Shown: piece by piece, positions 35,805-44,812 of the stretch | Position numbering within the stretch: the stretch's first letter is position 1 | Layout: every line of letters starts with the position of its first letter | NCBI GenBank assembly: GCA_029261895.1 | Contig: JAJDAK010000053.1 | Location: 62,001-126,000, forward strand | Reading direction: 5' to 3' | DNA length: 64,000 bases | Source of the DNA: Deltaproteobacteria bacterium | GTDB lineage: Bacteria > Myxococcota_A > UBA9160 > SZUA-336 | Made by a program: the position numbers and the translations under genes | The notes under the pieces: generated by a model | What the model was told of the DNA's origin: nothing | What the model saw: the letters and a program-made list of their open reading frames with translations, nothing else | The model's database searches: none

Positions 35805-36932
35805 GTGGGGACCGAATCGAAAAATCGCCCGACTTGGGCAGAGATCGACCTTGGGGCGCTCGGGCGCAATCTGGCCGCGATCCGGGAGCGCGCGGGCCGG
35901 CGCCGCGTGATCGCGGTCGTGAAAGCCGGAGCTTATGGCCACGGTGCGGTCGAGGTATCTCGTGCGCTCGCGGCCGCCGGCTGCGAGGCGTTAGCGGTCG
36001 CGACACTGGAGGAAGCCGAGGAGCTGTACGCTGCGGGGAGTCGGCTGCCTTTGTTGCTCCTGGAGGGCGTGCAGAGTCAGGAGCAGGCGACGTGGGCGTT
36101 GGAACGCGGTTGGCGCTGCGCTGCGGGTTCGCTCGAAGCGCTCGAATGGCTTTCCGTCGCGGGCGAGATGCTGGGCGCGCCTGCCGCTGTGCATCTGAAG
36201 TTCGATACCGGCATGGGTCGGTTGGGATTCGACCCGGATCAGCTTCAAACGGTCCTATCGCGGTTTCGTGCGAGCCGGGGTCTACGACTCGAAGGCGTGA
36301 TGAGTCACCTCGCGAATGCGGATCAAACCGACTCTGCAGAGGTGGCGGAACAGCGTGGGCTTTTCGCGAAGCTGATTCGAGAGATTCTTGACGCGGGTTG
36401 GGATCCGGATTGGATTCATTTGGACAACTCCGCCGCTGTATTGCACGGACCCACGAAAGGCACCAATGCGGTGCGTGCGGGTCTCGCGCTCTACGGTGCC
36501 GATCCCACCGCGGAAGGCGGGCAGGCGCTCGAGCCCGTGATGAGTTTGCGGACACGCGTCATCCACGCGAAGACGGTTCCGGCGGGAACCCGCGTTGGCT
36601 ATGGCGGGACATACGTGGCGAAAGAGTCGACACGTATTCTTACGCTGCCGATCGGTTACGCCGATGGTTTGCCCTGGCGCGCGAGTCCAGACTTTTCCGT
36701 GGCGCTTGGTGAAAAACGCGTTCCGATGGCGGGCCGCATATCGATGGACCTGACAACTTTGGACGCAGGTGCGGATTCCAATGCATTGATTGGTGAGGAA
36801 ATTCTCGTGTTTGGCCGATTGGGCAAAGTAGAGATCCGTGTAGAGGAATTGGCTGCGGCTGTGGGCACACTTTCTTACGAAATACTGGTCGGCATCGGAC
36901 CACGCGTCCCTAGGGTTTACCGGAACCGCTGA
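35805..36932 (+). CDS. alr: Alanine racemase
   Basis: PLP-dependent racemase of 375 residues supplying D-alanine for peptidoglycan. The PLP lysine is K40 in VVKAGAYGHG (tyrosine-glycine-histidine-glycine follows); the opposing base tyrosine is Y266 in TRVGYGGTY. LKFDTGMGRLGF, HLANAD and the C-terminal AGRISMDLTTLD are family blocks. GTG start. The stop overlaps the mlaE ATG by one base (TGATG), so alr heads the lipid-transport operon. Confidence 0.94.
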   Translation: MGTESKNRPTWAEIDLGALGRNLAAIRERAGRRRVIAVVKAGAYGHGAVEVSRALAAAGCEALAVATLEEAEELYAAGSRLPLLLLEGVQSQEQATWALERGWRCAAGSLEALEWLSVAGEMLGAPAAVHLKFDTGMGRLGFDPDQLQTVLSRFRASRGLRLEGVMSHLANADQTDSAEVAEQRGLFAKLIREILDAGWDPDWIHLDNSAAVLHGPTKGTNAVRAGLALYGADPTAEGGQALEPVMSLRTRVIHAKTVPAGTRVGYGGTYVAKESTRILTLPIGYADGLPWRASPDFSVALGEKRVPMAGRISMDLTTLDAGADSNALIGEEILVFGRLGKVEIRVEELAAAVGTLSYEILVGIGPRVPRVYRNR

Positions 36933-37699
36933 TGGGCTGGATGGCTGGGTTTAGTCACCGCGCCCTGGGCTGGGTCGCGGAGTCGGGTCGTGTATTAATT
37001 CTACTGGGCGACGCGTTTCGTTGGAGCGTGCGCAAGCCCTTTCGCGGCCGGCTGTTGCTTCAGCAGTGTCTACACGTGGGTGTGTATTCCATTCCGGTCG
37101 TGCTCGTGACCGGTGCGTTCACGGGCATGGTGCTGGCCCTGCAAACCGCGGCCGCCTTTAAACTCTTCGGCGCTGAGAACTTGGTCGCCACCGTGGTCGC
37201 GCTCTCGATGACCCGCGAGCTGGGCCCGGTGCTCACCGGCATCATGGTTGCGGGGCGTGTGGGTTCGGCGATGGCGGCGGAACTCGGGACCATGCGCGTG
37301 ACCGAACAGATCGACGCCTTGCATACGCTCGGAACCAATCCGGTGCATTACTTGGTCGTCCCACGTATTTGGGCCGCAGCGATCACAACGCCGTGTCTCG
37401 TCGTATTCTCCGACTTTCTAGGAATTCTCGCGGGGCGCTTTATTGCCGTTGATGTCTTAGGCAATAGTTCGGCCATCTATTTCAAGCGCACGGTTCAGTA
37501 CTTGAACGTTGAAGACGTAGCGGTCGGGTTGTTGAAGGCCACGCTCTTTGGTTTCACGTTAGCATTGGTGGGCTGTTATCAAGGCTATAGCGTTCGCGGC
37601 GGGGCACGCGAAGTTGGCTTTGCGGTGAATCGAGCGGTCGTGCTCAGCATCGCCTTGATATTTATTATCAACTACCTGGTGACGGCGTACTTCTTCTGA
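36932..37699 (+). CDS. mlaE: MlaE-type ABC permease for lipid transport
   Basis: Inner-membrane permease of 255 residues with about five or six helices. It forms the channel of the Mla complex, which moves phospholipids between inner and outer membranes. FTGMVLALQTAAAFKLFG, RELGPVLTGIMVAGRVGSAMAAELGTM (landmark ELGPVLTGIMVAGR) and EQIDALHTLGTNPVHYLVVPR are the conserved blocks. Start and stop each overlap the neighbouring genes by one base. No mlaC or mlaB gene is found here. Confidence 0.93.
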   Translation: MGWMAGFSHRALGWVAESGRVLILLGDAFRWSVRKPFRGRLLLQQCLHVGVYSIPVVLVTGAFTGMVLALQTAAAFKLFGAENLVATVVALSMTRELGPVLTGIMVAGRVGSAMAAELGTMRVTEQIDALHTLGTNPVHYLVVPRIWAAAITTPCLVVFSDFLGILAGRFIAVDVLGNSSAIYFKRTVQYLNVEDVAVGLLKATLFGFTLALVGCYQGYSVRGGAREVGFAVNRAVVLSIALIFIINYLVTAYFF

Positions 37700-38463
37700 T
37701 GGCTGCGAGCGGAATCATCCTCGACGATATCTGGACGCGCTTTGGCGAAAGCGGGCGCTGGATACACCGCGGTGTCACGCTGGAAGTAATGCCAGGTGAA
37801 AGCGTGGCGATCATCGGCGGTAGTGGCGCGGGCAAGTCAGTGCTGCTGCGCTCGGTTCTGGGCTTGATACAACCGAATCGAGGAAAAGTCCTGGTCGATG
37901 ACGTGGACATGTCGAGCGCGACCGAGGACGAGATCTACAGCGTAATGAAGCGCCTCGGAATGCTGTTTCAGTTTGGAGCGCTCTTTGACTCGTTACCCGT
38001 TTGGGAGAACGTGACTTTCGCCTTGCAGGAGCAGGGTCTCGATGTGGCGACGCTGCGCCGTATTGCCAGCGAAAAACTTAAAATGGTCGGACTTAACGCG
38101 GTCGAAGATGCGCTGCCCGGCGAACTCTCCGGTGGTATGAAGAAGCGCGTGGCTTTGGCGCGGGCGATCGCGCATGACCCGCAGATTCTGCTTTGCGACG
38201 AACCGACCAGCGGACTCGATCCGGTGATGTCCGACACGATTAGTGAACTCATTCGCCAGATGAAGAATCGCCTTGGTGTGACGACGCTGACGATCACGCA
38301 CGATATGAAGTCCGCGTACAAGATTGCCGATCGTATAGCCATGCTTTACGAGGGGGAGATACTGGTTTGTGATACGCCTGAGGCCATTCAGGCGAGCACG
38401 GATCCGATTGTCCAGCAATTCGTTCAGGGTCGCGCACTGGCTCCTGTGATTCACGCGGAGTGA
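37699..38463 (+). CDS. mlaF: MlaF-type ABC ATPase
   Basis: ABC ATPase of 254 residues. Walker A GGSGAGKSVLL (K46), Q-loop MLFQFGALFDSL, signature ELSGGMKKRVALARA, Walker B ILLCDEPTSGLDP and the switch histidine in TITHD are complete. The GALFDSL and GGMKKR forms are typical of MlaF. The gene runs from the mlaE stop (TGATG) to eight bases before mlaD. Confidence 0.95.
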   Translation: MAASGIILDDIWTRFGESGRWIHRGVTLEVMPGESVAIIGGSGAGKSVLLRSVLGLIQPNRGKVLVDDVDMSSATEDEIYSVMKRLGMLFQFGALFDSLPVWENVTFALQEQGLDVATLRRIASEKLKMVGLNAVEDALPGELSGGMKKRVALARAIAHDPQILLCDEPTSGLDPVMSDTISELIRQMKNRLGVTTLTITHDMKSAYKIADRIAMLYEGEILVCDTPEAIQASTDPIVQQFVQGRALAPVIHAE

Positions 38464-38470
38464 TGTTCTG

Positions 38471-39391
38471 ATGAATCGCGAACGACCCGAAGTCGCTGTG
38501 GGCGGTTTCCTGCTGGTGACGATGCTGCTGCTCTTCTGGGGCACGCTTCAGATCGGTGGCTTCCCGAGCCTGTTCGGGACTTCGGGTAAAACTTTTATCG
38601 CGAATTTTGAAAACGCTGCAGGCTTGGAGCTCGAAGCCGACGTTATGATCGCCGGCGTACCGGTTGGCAAGGTCGATGCCGTGGGTCTAGCCGGGTTGAA
38701 CGCCCGCGTCACGCTCCGAGTCGATGATCCCGCACTCGCGATTCCCGAGGATTCGGTCGTGGCAATTCGCTCTCGCGGTTTGCTCGGCGAGCGCGTGATT
38801 GAAATCGTTCCGGGTCGGTCTGAAAATCAGCTCCCCGATGGTGGCGTCTTCACGCGTAGCCAAGCGGTCGCGAGTGTCGATGTGTTGATCGATCGCATCA
38901 ATGACCTTGCAGGCGATTTTAAGTCGGTTTCCGCGACTTTCCGGAACGTCTTTGGCACCGCCGAAGGTGAAGAAGCGCTTCATGAGATGCTGGCGAACAT
39001 GCGGACCGTCACCACGGATCTGAAAACCGTGGTGGAAGCAAATGCCGAGGGAGTGGGACGCATCGTCCGTAATCTCGACAGCTTCTCAACCGATCTGGCG
39101 GGACTCACCGAAGGAGATCCGAGCATCATCGAGCAGACGCTGACGAATCTCCACCAGACCTCAGCGAAACTGGATCGCACCTTGAGTGGCATCGTTCGAC
39201 TGTCTGAAAAAGTCGAGCGTGGTGAGGGGACACTCGGAAAACTCCTCACGGATGAGGAACTCTACAACGAAGTTGAAGCCGCGGTCGCCGATGTACGTGG
39301 TGCGTTGCGTGAAGTGCGTCGCGCTGCCGAAGAAACACAGGAGCAGATCCCTGCGACGATTCTAACCACCGTGTTTGGTTCGCTCTTCTAA
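38471..39391 (+). CDS. mlaD: MlaD-type MCE substrate-binding protein
   Basis: Single-pass periplasmic protein of 306 residues. A membrane helix (about 9-27) is followed by one MCE domain (about 38-118; GLEADVMIAGVPVGKVDAV, landmark AGVPVGKV, and GLLGERVIEI). The long helical C-terminus (about 140-290) carries hydrophobic and acidic heptads. E. coli MlaD is about 180 residues, so this tail is long, as in PqiB/YebT-like proteins that span towards the outer membrane. Its stop overlaps the WP-repeat gene by one base (TAATG). Confidence 0.92.
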   Translation: MNRERPEVAVGGFLLVTMLLLFWGTLQIGGFPSLFGTSGKTFIANFENAAGLELEADVMIAGVPVGKVDAVGLAGLNARVTLRVDDPALAIPEDSVVAIRSRGLLGERVIEIVPGRSENQLPDGGVFTRSQAVASVDVLIDRINDLAGDFKSVSATFRNVFGTAEGEEALHEMLANMRTVTTDLKTVVEANAEGVGRIVRNLDSFSTDLAGLTEGDPSIIEQTLTNLHQTSAKLDRTLSGIVRLSEKVERGEGTLGKLLTDEELYNEVEAAVADVRGALREVRRAAEETQEQIPATILTTVFGSLF

Positions 39392-40713
39392 TGCTGCTTG
39401 CACGCGTGATCGTGCTTGCTTTGATCAGTTTACCGACGCCGAGTCTCGGGGCAGACGAACCGACCGCCGGCTCTCCATTCAAGCGCGGGCTTTGGCCGTT
39501 TTACACCGGAGATGCGCGACCCTGGGCGGGCACGCAGGACGCGAGAGCGCTTGGACCGGTCTTTCATTGGCGCAATCGCGAAGACTCCAAATTCTTCGAA
39601 ATGCGACCGTTCTATTCGTCGGACGAGACCGCAGACCATTCGATTTGGCGCGTGTTATTTCCCGTTGTGGGCCATCGTGACCGGGAAGACCATGACCAAA
39701 CCTGGTTGTTGATGCTGGGCCGTGATCGCACGAACATCACGAAGTCGCGACGCGACACCGTACTGGGACCACTGTGGCTTGGACGCAATGCCGACGGCTC
39801 GCGGTTCGGGGGGCTCTTCCCGCTTGCGGGAAAATTCGTAGACCGCTTGGGGTTTGACGAGATTACGTTCGGGCTCTGGCCACTTATTGCGCGTGCTAAG
39901 CACGGTGAGTATACGGAGACGCAAATCCTCTGGCCGTTCTTCGCTTGGGGTAGCGGTGGGGGCCGTTTCAAGCTTCGAATTTGGCCGTTCTTTGGTGTGG
40001 AACGCAAGAAGGGAATCTTCGATCATCGCTACTTCGTTTGGCCGCTCATTCACTGGCGACGCGATGCGTTGGACGCAGAAACGCCGGAACGCGCGTTGTA
40101 TATTTTGCCCGTCTACGGACGCCGTGATGCGGGGCGTTACGCAACACGTTTCTATCTATGGCCGCTGTTTACGCGCCAATGGGATCGTGAGGGCCTGGGT
40201 CCGGAGCGGATCGATCTACTCTGGCCCTTCTATACGCGGATTCAGGGCCCCAACATTGAGATGCGTGCGATACGACCGGTGTACTCGAGAAAGTTCACCC
40301 CGAACGAGCGCGAAATTGGCTTGCTCTTTGGTGCGTTGGCACGTCGCCAGGCGAAGTACGAGGATCTTGCCGTGGATCAATGGCGTGTGTTCTGGGCGGG
40401 GCGGATCGGTGTGCGAAGTTCGCCTGATCAAACGCTCGAACATTTCGACCTTTGGCCGCTCTACCGATATCAAGAGCGCGTCGATAAAAAAGGAATCCGC
40501 AGTGGATTCGTACGCGTACCGTACATCCTCCCGATGCGTGGCCTGGATCCCGATGGTTGGGATCGCCACTACAACAAACTCTTCGAAGTCTACGGCTCGG
40601 CGTGGCGGGCTGACGAATACCGCAATTCATGGTTTTGGGGTTTTAAGGAAACGCGCCGATCGACCCAGGAACGCTGGTCGAACTGGTTAGGCTTTCTTCC
40701 CGTCGGCGACTAG
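39391..40713 (+). CDS. Secreted WP-repeat protein of unknown function, Mla-linked
   Basis: Unrecognised protein of 440 residues. Residues 1-20 are a signal peptide (MLLARVIVLALIS, then SLG-AD). The mature part carries about a dozen copies of a short motif W-P-L/F-F/Y/I in beta-strand spacing: LWPFY (34), GLFPL (141), LWPLI (162), WPFF (181, 198), WPLI (217), ILPVY (238), LWPLF (256), LWPFY (277), RPVY (295), LWPLY (354), ILPM (379). Repeats are separated by 18-40 polar, charged residues, suggesting beta-hairpins that could pack as an outer-membrane or periplasmic beta structure. It is the last gene of the alr-mlaEFD operon, and its start overlaps the mlaD stop. A role at the outer-membrane end of lipid transport is inference from position only. 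Confidence 0.8.
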   Translation: MLLARVIVLALISLPTPSLGADEPTAGSPFKRGLWPFYTGDARPWAGTQDARALGPVFHWRNREDSKFFEMRPFYSSDETADHSIWRVLFPVVGHRDREDHDQTWLLMLGRDRTNITKSRRDTVLGPLWLGRNADGSRFGGLFPLAGKFVDRLGFDEITFGLWPLIARAKHGEYTETQILWPFFAWGSGGGRFKLRIWPFFGVERKKGIFDHRYFVWPLIHWRRDALDAETPERALYILPVYGRRDAGRYATRFYLWPLFTRQWDREGLGPERIDLLWPFYTRIQGPNIEMRAIRPVYSRKFTPNEREIGLLFGALARRQAKYEDLAVDQWRVFWAGRIGVRSSPDQTLEHFDLWPLYRYQERVDKKGIRSGFVRVPYILPMRGLDPDGWDRHYNKLFEVYGSAWRADEYRNSWFWGFKETRRSTQERWSNWLGFLPVGD

Positions 40714-40976
40714 CCGCCGGCAGCTGCCTTCACGAATGCGATGACATCGCCGTCGTGAAGCACGGTCTTGTTGCCCTTTTTGTAGCGGGTCAGTACGCCG
40801 TTGACCGCGACCGAAGCGACGCGGCTTAGTTTTTCGAAGTCGTTACCCGCTGTAGCGAAGCGGTCTCGAACGGCCGCGACCGCGTCATCGACGGTTCCGA
40901 CCGCTTCAATCTCAAACGTCGGCTCACCACCGAGGCTTTTCGCCATGTCGTAGGTCAGTTCGATTCGAATGGCCAT
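40710..40976 (-). CDS. MoaD/ThiS-family ubiquitin-like carrier
   Basis: Beta-grasp protein of 88 residues ending in VKAAAGG, the Gly-Gly tail of MoaD/ThiS carriers. IAIRIE-like beta strand at the start, then AVNGVLTRYK and VLHDGDVIAFV (landmark DGDVIAFV). Its start overlaps the stop of the aldehyde oxidoreductase gene by one base. Such carriers supply sulfur to molybdopterin; a small MoaD-like protein next to this enzyme suggests dedicated cofactor sulfuration for the tungsten enzyme. It overlaps the convergent WP-repeat gene by 4 bases. Confidence 0.82.
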   Translation of the reverse strand: MAIRIELTYDMAKSLGGEPTFEIEAVGTVDDAVAAVRDRFATAGNDFEKLSRVASVAVNGVLTRYKKGNKTVLHDGDVIAFVKAAAGG

Positions 40977-42859
40977 TAGACGTGCACCTGTAGTTTATTG
41001 AGAATGCGATCGGTTGGAATACCATCTTTATCCCAGCCGCGATTCTTATAGTACCGTGGTAGTAGTTGATCCAGTGGATGACCCGACTCGATCCCCTTGA
41101 ATGTCGACTCGTAGAGTATTCGGTCTGGAAGTGTGTCGGCGGACGGTGTGATGCCTTCGCGCAAGTTGTACATGCGTTCCAGGTTGAAGATGCGCCCACC
41201 GATCTCCTGAAGATGCCCACCCGAAAACGTTTCGCCCGTGATGAAGGTCAGCCACTTTTCGAACCACATCAGTGGCTTGCCTTTAACGCCCATGATCATG
41301 CGGAACAACGGTCCTGCGTTCTCCAACGCGCCCGATAACATGCGATGCACGAGACCGTTCGGATCGAGATCGTGAACCTGTTTGGGAATCATTCCGTAGG
41401 TGGTGAAGATGCAAAGCACCATCGAGTTGATCGCGCAAGCCAAGTTCTGCTGGACGATCGGAATGTCCGCCTTCATTTTTAGATTTTGCGGATTGATGGT
41501 GAGCGGTCCGGTCGACTCCAAGTACATGCTCGCACCTTGAACATGGCAACCGCCGCGATTCGTAGTCGCGTATTCTACGCCTTGCGCATATGAGCCGCGC
41601 GGATCGTAGGCTGAAAGCTCGAGCCCTTTGACATGCATGGCGAATTCAGCGCCACCGTACTTCTCGGCCATGCGTTTTACGCCTTCGGCGAGATCGTTAC
41701 CGATGCCTTTGCGATGACCAATATCCTGGATCATCTCCGAAATGGCCGTGACGTCGCCAAACTCGAGTTTGCTGTCGAACATGCCGCGTTCGTTCAGTTC
41801 CATGGCGAAGCTGAGTGAGGCACCCAAGCTAATCGTATCCATGCCGAGGTCGTCCGCGTGGTAATTCCACTCCGAAACTTTCTTGATGTCACCCACTTCT
41901 AGATTGCTGCCTAGCAACGCAAGTGTTTCGTATTCGGGGCCTTTTACGCGCCCCACGCCTTCAACTTCGGTGTCTCGCCCGCAGGTGACGGGGCAGTGGA
42001 TGCAGGAAGTCTTCACACCCTTCAGTTCATTGTCCTCAAACCACTCGCCAGAAATCTTCATCGCGTCTTTGAAGCGACCGTACTTGAAGTTTCGTGTTGG
42101 CAGCATATTGCGCGCGTTTGTGGTGTTGAGAATCGCACCGGTGCCGAAGCGCTTCATACTTTCACCAAGCACAGGATGGTCCTTGAAGAGTTCACGAACG
42201 AATTTTGTGTACTCCTTGAACTTGTCCTGATCTTCCATCTCGAGTTTGCGCTTGCCGGTGACGCTCACGGCCTTCAGGCGTTTCGAACCCATGACAGCGC
42301 CCACGCCGGTTCGTCCTGCGATTCGTTCGTTGGAGACGATACCCGCATAGAGGACCTGATTTTCTCCCGCGGGTCCGATCACCGCGTGGTTCATCTTCTT
42401 TCCCAGCGCGGCTTGTGTGGCGTACGTGCCCTTACCCCAAAGATCGTCGGCATCGATGAATTTGACTTCATCGATATCGCCGTTGACCTCGATTCGCACG
42501 GGTCGTTCCGACTGGCCTTTTACGACCATGACGTCGAGTCCAGCCTTCTTCATGCCGAACGCAAATGAGCCGCCGCAGGTCGCGTTCCCGATACCCCCGG
42601 TTAGGGGACTTTTGCACACCACCGCAAATCGATTCGATTGCGGCGCGACCGAGCCGTTCAGCGGGCCGGTCGCGAAAATCAGCGGGTTGTCAGGGCCGAG
42701 AGGGTCGATACCGGCTTCGGTCTGATCGTAGAGTAGACGCGTTCCGTAGCCCTTACCGCCGATATAGAGCCGTGCGATCTCCTCGTCGAGTGGCAGAAAC
42801 CGGTGGCTTCGATTGGCCAAATTGACTTCTAAAATTCGGCCCGCATAGCCTTTGATCAT
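40976..42859 (-). CDS. Aldehyde:ferredoxin oxidoreductase family (tungsten enzyme)
   Basis: AOR-family protein of 627 residues. Tungsten-bispterin blocks: IGGKGYGTRLL, NRFAVVCKSPLTGGIGNATCGG (landmark SPLTGG), AGRTGVGAVMGSKRLKA. The 4Fe-4S ligands fit C286, C289 and C293 (CIHCPVTC) with C483 (VLCIFTTYG) as fourth. PEYETLALLG and DDLGMDTISLG are also typical. It would oxidise aldehydes to acids with ferredoxin as acceptor. AOR-family enzymes are mainly from anaerobes; the long-chain or aromatic aldehyde substrate is unknown. The MoaD-like gene follows with overlap. Confidence 0.92.
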   Translation of the reverse strand: MIKGYAGRILEVNLANRSHRFLPLDEEIARLYIGGKGYGTRLLYDQTEAGIDPLGPDNPLIFATGPLNGSVAPQSNRFAVVCKSPLTGGIGNATCGGSFAFGMKKAGLDVMVVKGQSERPVRIEVNGDIDEVKFIDADDLWGKGTYATQAALGKKMNHAVIGPAGENQVLYAGIVSNERIAGRTGVGAVMGSKRLKAVSVTGKRKLEMEDQDKFKEYTKFVRELFKDHPVLGESMKRFGTGAILNTTNARNMLPTRNFKYGRFKDAMKISGEWFEDNELKGVKTSCIHCPVTCGRDTEVEGVGRVKGPEYETLALLGSNLEVGDIKKVSEWNYHADDLGMDTISLGASLSFAMELNERGMFDSKLEFGDVTAISEMIQDIGHRKGIGNDLAEGVKRMAEKYGGAEFAMHVKGLELSAYDPRGSYAQGVEYATTNRGGCHVQGASMYLESTGPLTINPQNLKMKADIPIVQQNLACAINSMVLCIFTTYGMIPKQVHDLDPNGLVHRMLSGALENAGPLFRMIMGVKGKPLMWFEKWLTFITGETFSGGHLQEIGGRIFNLERMYNLREGITPSADTLPDRILYESTFKGIESGHPLDQLLPRYYKNRGWDKDGIPTDRILNKLQVHV

Positions 42860-42901
42860 CGGCGGATCTCCTTTGGCGCCTAGAGTATCATCGTGGGCCG
42901 G

Positions 42902-42930
42902 TTGACCTAGGCCTAACGCACCTGTAAAAA
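42902..42930 (+). promoter_or_regulatory. Sigma70-type promoter of purD
   Basis: TTGACC (42902-42907), 17 bases, TAAAAA (42925-42930), the best housekeeping-type promoter seen in the window. The ATG of purD is at 42939, only eight bases after the -10 box, and no ribosome site lies between. Transcription would begin at or next to the start codon. Confidence 0.6.
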
Positions 42931-42938
42931 CGCGCTCG

Positions 42939-44222
42939 ATGCGCGTACTTATTCTAGGGTCCGGTGGACGGGAGCACGCCCTGGCCTGGGCCGTCAGTCA
43001 AAGTCGTTTGGCGACGGACGTAGTTTGCGCGCCCGGAAGTGCCGGCATCGCCGAAGATGCACGGATTCTCCCGGTTGCGGTCAATGATCCAGCGGCCGTG
43101 CTGGATCTTGCCCGGAGCGAGCGCAGTGACCTTGTGATCGTTGGACCCGAGGCGCCGCTGGTGGCTGGGGTTGCAGATCGTCTGGTTGCTCAGGGGATCA
43201 AAGTTTTTGGTCCAAGTGCCGCCGCGGCGCGACTCGAAGGTAGCAAGGCGTTCGCGAAAGCGTTCATGCAACGTCACCGTGTTCCAACACCTGGATATCA
43301 AGTCTTCACCGATGCGGACGAGGCCGATCGCTACGTCGATCAAGAGAATAAGCCTGTCGTCGTCAAGGCCGATGGCTTGGCGGCGGGCAAGGGTGTCACC
43401 GTTTGTGATGGCCCCGAAGCTGCCAAACGCGCGATTCAGGAAATCATGCGAGAGAATCGATTCGGTGACGCGGGGGAACGCATCGTGGTTGAAGACTGCC
43501 TGGTCGGTGAAGAGGCGTCGTTTTATGCCATCTCCGATGGCGAGCGCTTTACGACCTTGCCGAGTGCTCAAGATCATAAGCGGCTGCTCGACGGCGATCG
43601 CGGGGAAAACACCGGCGGGATGGGCGCCTACACGCCGGCGCCCGTCGTTGATGCGGTCCTCGAACGTAAGGTGATCGAACGGATTGTACGGCCGACGCTG
43701 CAGGGGATGCTGAGCGAAGGGCACCCTTATGTGGGTGTGCTCTACGTGGGATTGATGGTCGTGAACGGTGAACCGTTTGTGATCGAGTACAACGTACGTT
43801 TCGGCGATCCAGAAACACAGCCGATCCTCTTTGGTTTGGAAGCCGATCCGTTGATCTGGCTGCGCGATGCTGCACGCGGACGCTTGGCGCCGGAGACGCG
43901 GGGGTTACGGCTACGCCAACCTGCGGTCTGCGTGGTGATGGCGAGCGACGGTTATCCTCGCAATTACCCGACGGGGTACGAAATCGAGGGGATCGATGCT
44001 GCCAACGCGCTCGAAGGGGTCAAAGTTTTTCACGCGGGAACGTCGAGAACAGACGGTACCTGGTACACCGCGGGTGGACGCGTACTGGGTGTAACGGCGC
44101 GTGCATCATCGATTGCCGACGCGAAGGAATTGGCGTACCAGGCAGCTGCTGAGATTCGCTTCAAGGGCGCGGTGTATCGCAGCGATATCGGACATTTGGC
44201 CTTCGCACGCGGCAGCCCATGA
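42939..44222 (+). CDS. purD: Phosphoribosylamine-glycine ligase
   Basis: GARS of 427 residues, the second step of purine synthesis, in the ATP-grasp family. VLILGSGGREHALAWA, LVIVGPEAPLVAGVAD, GPSAAAARLEGSKAFAK, VVVKADGLAAGKGVTV, ENTGGMGAYTPAP and YNVRFGDPETQPIL landmarks are all intact. The stop overlaps the next gene by 4 bases (ATGA). The message is probably leaderless (see the promoter at 42902). Confidence 0.96.
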   Translation: MRVLILGSGGREHALAWAVSQSRLATDVVCAPGSAGIAEDARILPVAVNDPAAVLDLARSERSDLVIVGPEAPLVAGVADRLVAQGIKVFGPSAAAARLEGSKAFAKAFMQRHRVPTPGYQVFTDADEADRYVDQENKPVVVKADGLAAGKGVTVCDGPEAAKRAIQEIMRENRFGDAGERIVVEDCLVGEEASFYAISDGERFTTLPSAQDHKRLLDGDRGENTGGMGAYTPAPVVDAVLERKVIERIVRPTLQGMLSEGHPYVGVLYVGLMVVNGEPFVIEYNVRFGDPETQPILFGLEADPLIWLRDAARGRLAPETRGLRLRQPAVCVVMASDGYPRNYPTGYEIEGIDAANALEGVKVFHAGTSRTDGTWYTAGGRVLGVTARASSIADAKELAYQAAAEIRFKGAVYRSDIGHLAFARGSP

Positions 44223-44812
44223 TCATTGAGCTTGATGCTGCTATCGGTGTACTGGCGGCAGCGCAGGTTGTCGCGTATCCGACGGAAACCGTGTACGGCC
44301 TGGGCGCGGACGCGACCTCTGAATCTGCCATCGATGCACTCCGCGATTTAAAAGGTCGCGCTGCGTCGCGGGGTATGTCGGTCCTGGTATCGGATTGGCA
44401 ACAGCTCGAAGGTTGGGAATCCGAGTTGCCCGCGTGTGCGCGCCAGCTGGCGGCACGATTTTGGCCCGGTCCGCTGACCCTGGTGATCCCGAGCCGCGAT
44501 TCGCGCTGGCGGCACGTCGCCACGGAAGCGGGCGTTGGGTTTCGTTGTTCTTCACATCCGGTTGCGCGAGCGCTCGCTGCGCGCGCGTCGTCTCCGCTGG
44601 TTTCCACCAGTGCGAATCGTAGCGGTGATGCCCCCTGTCGTAACGCGGCGGAAGTGGAGAAGGTTTTCGGTGAGAAACTAGCGATCCTTGAAGGCAGTAC
44701 GTCGAATGCAGCGCCGTCAACGGTGATTTCACTTCACGTCGATCGTCCGCCGGAACTTTTGCGCGAAGGCGCGATCCGTTTCAATGAGGTTATGGAGGTC
44801 ATATCAGCATGA
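44219..44812 (+). CDS. TsaC/Sua5/YrdC-type L-threonylcarbamoyladenylate synthase
   Basis: YrdC-fold protein of 197 residues. AYPTETVYGLGADAT and LKGRAASRGMSVLV (the KxR binding loop; landmark LKGR), FWPGPLTLVIP and STSANRSGDAP are present. It would make threonylcarbamoyl-AMP for the t6A modification of tRNA. It lacks the C-terminal Sua5 domain. It overlaps both neighbours by 4 bases (ATGA). Confidence 0.9.
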   Translation: MIIELDAAIGVLAAAQVVAYPTETVYGLGADATSESAIDALRDLKGRAASRGMSVLVSDWQQLEGWESELPACARQLAARFWPGPLTLVIPSRDSRWRHVATEAGVGFRCSSHPVARALAARASSPLVSTSANRSGDAPCRNAAEVEKVFGEKLAILEGSTSNAAPSTVISLHVDRPPELLREGAIRFNEVMEVISA

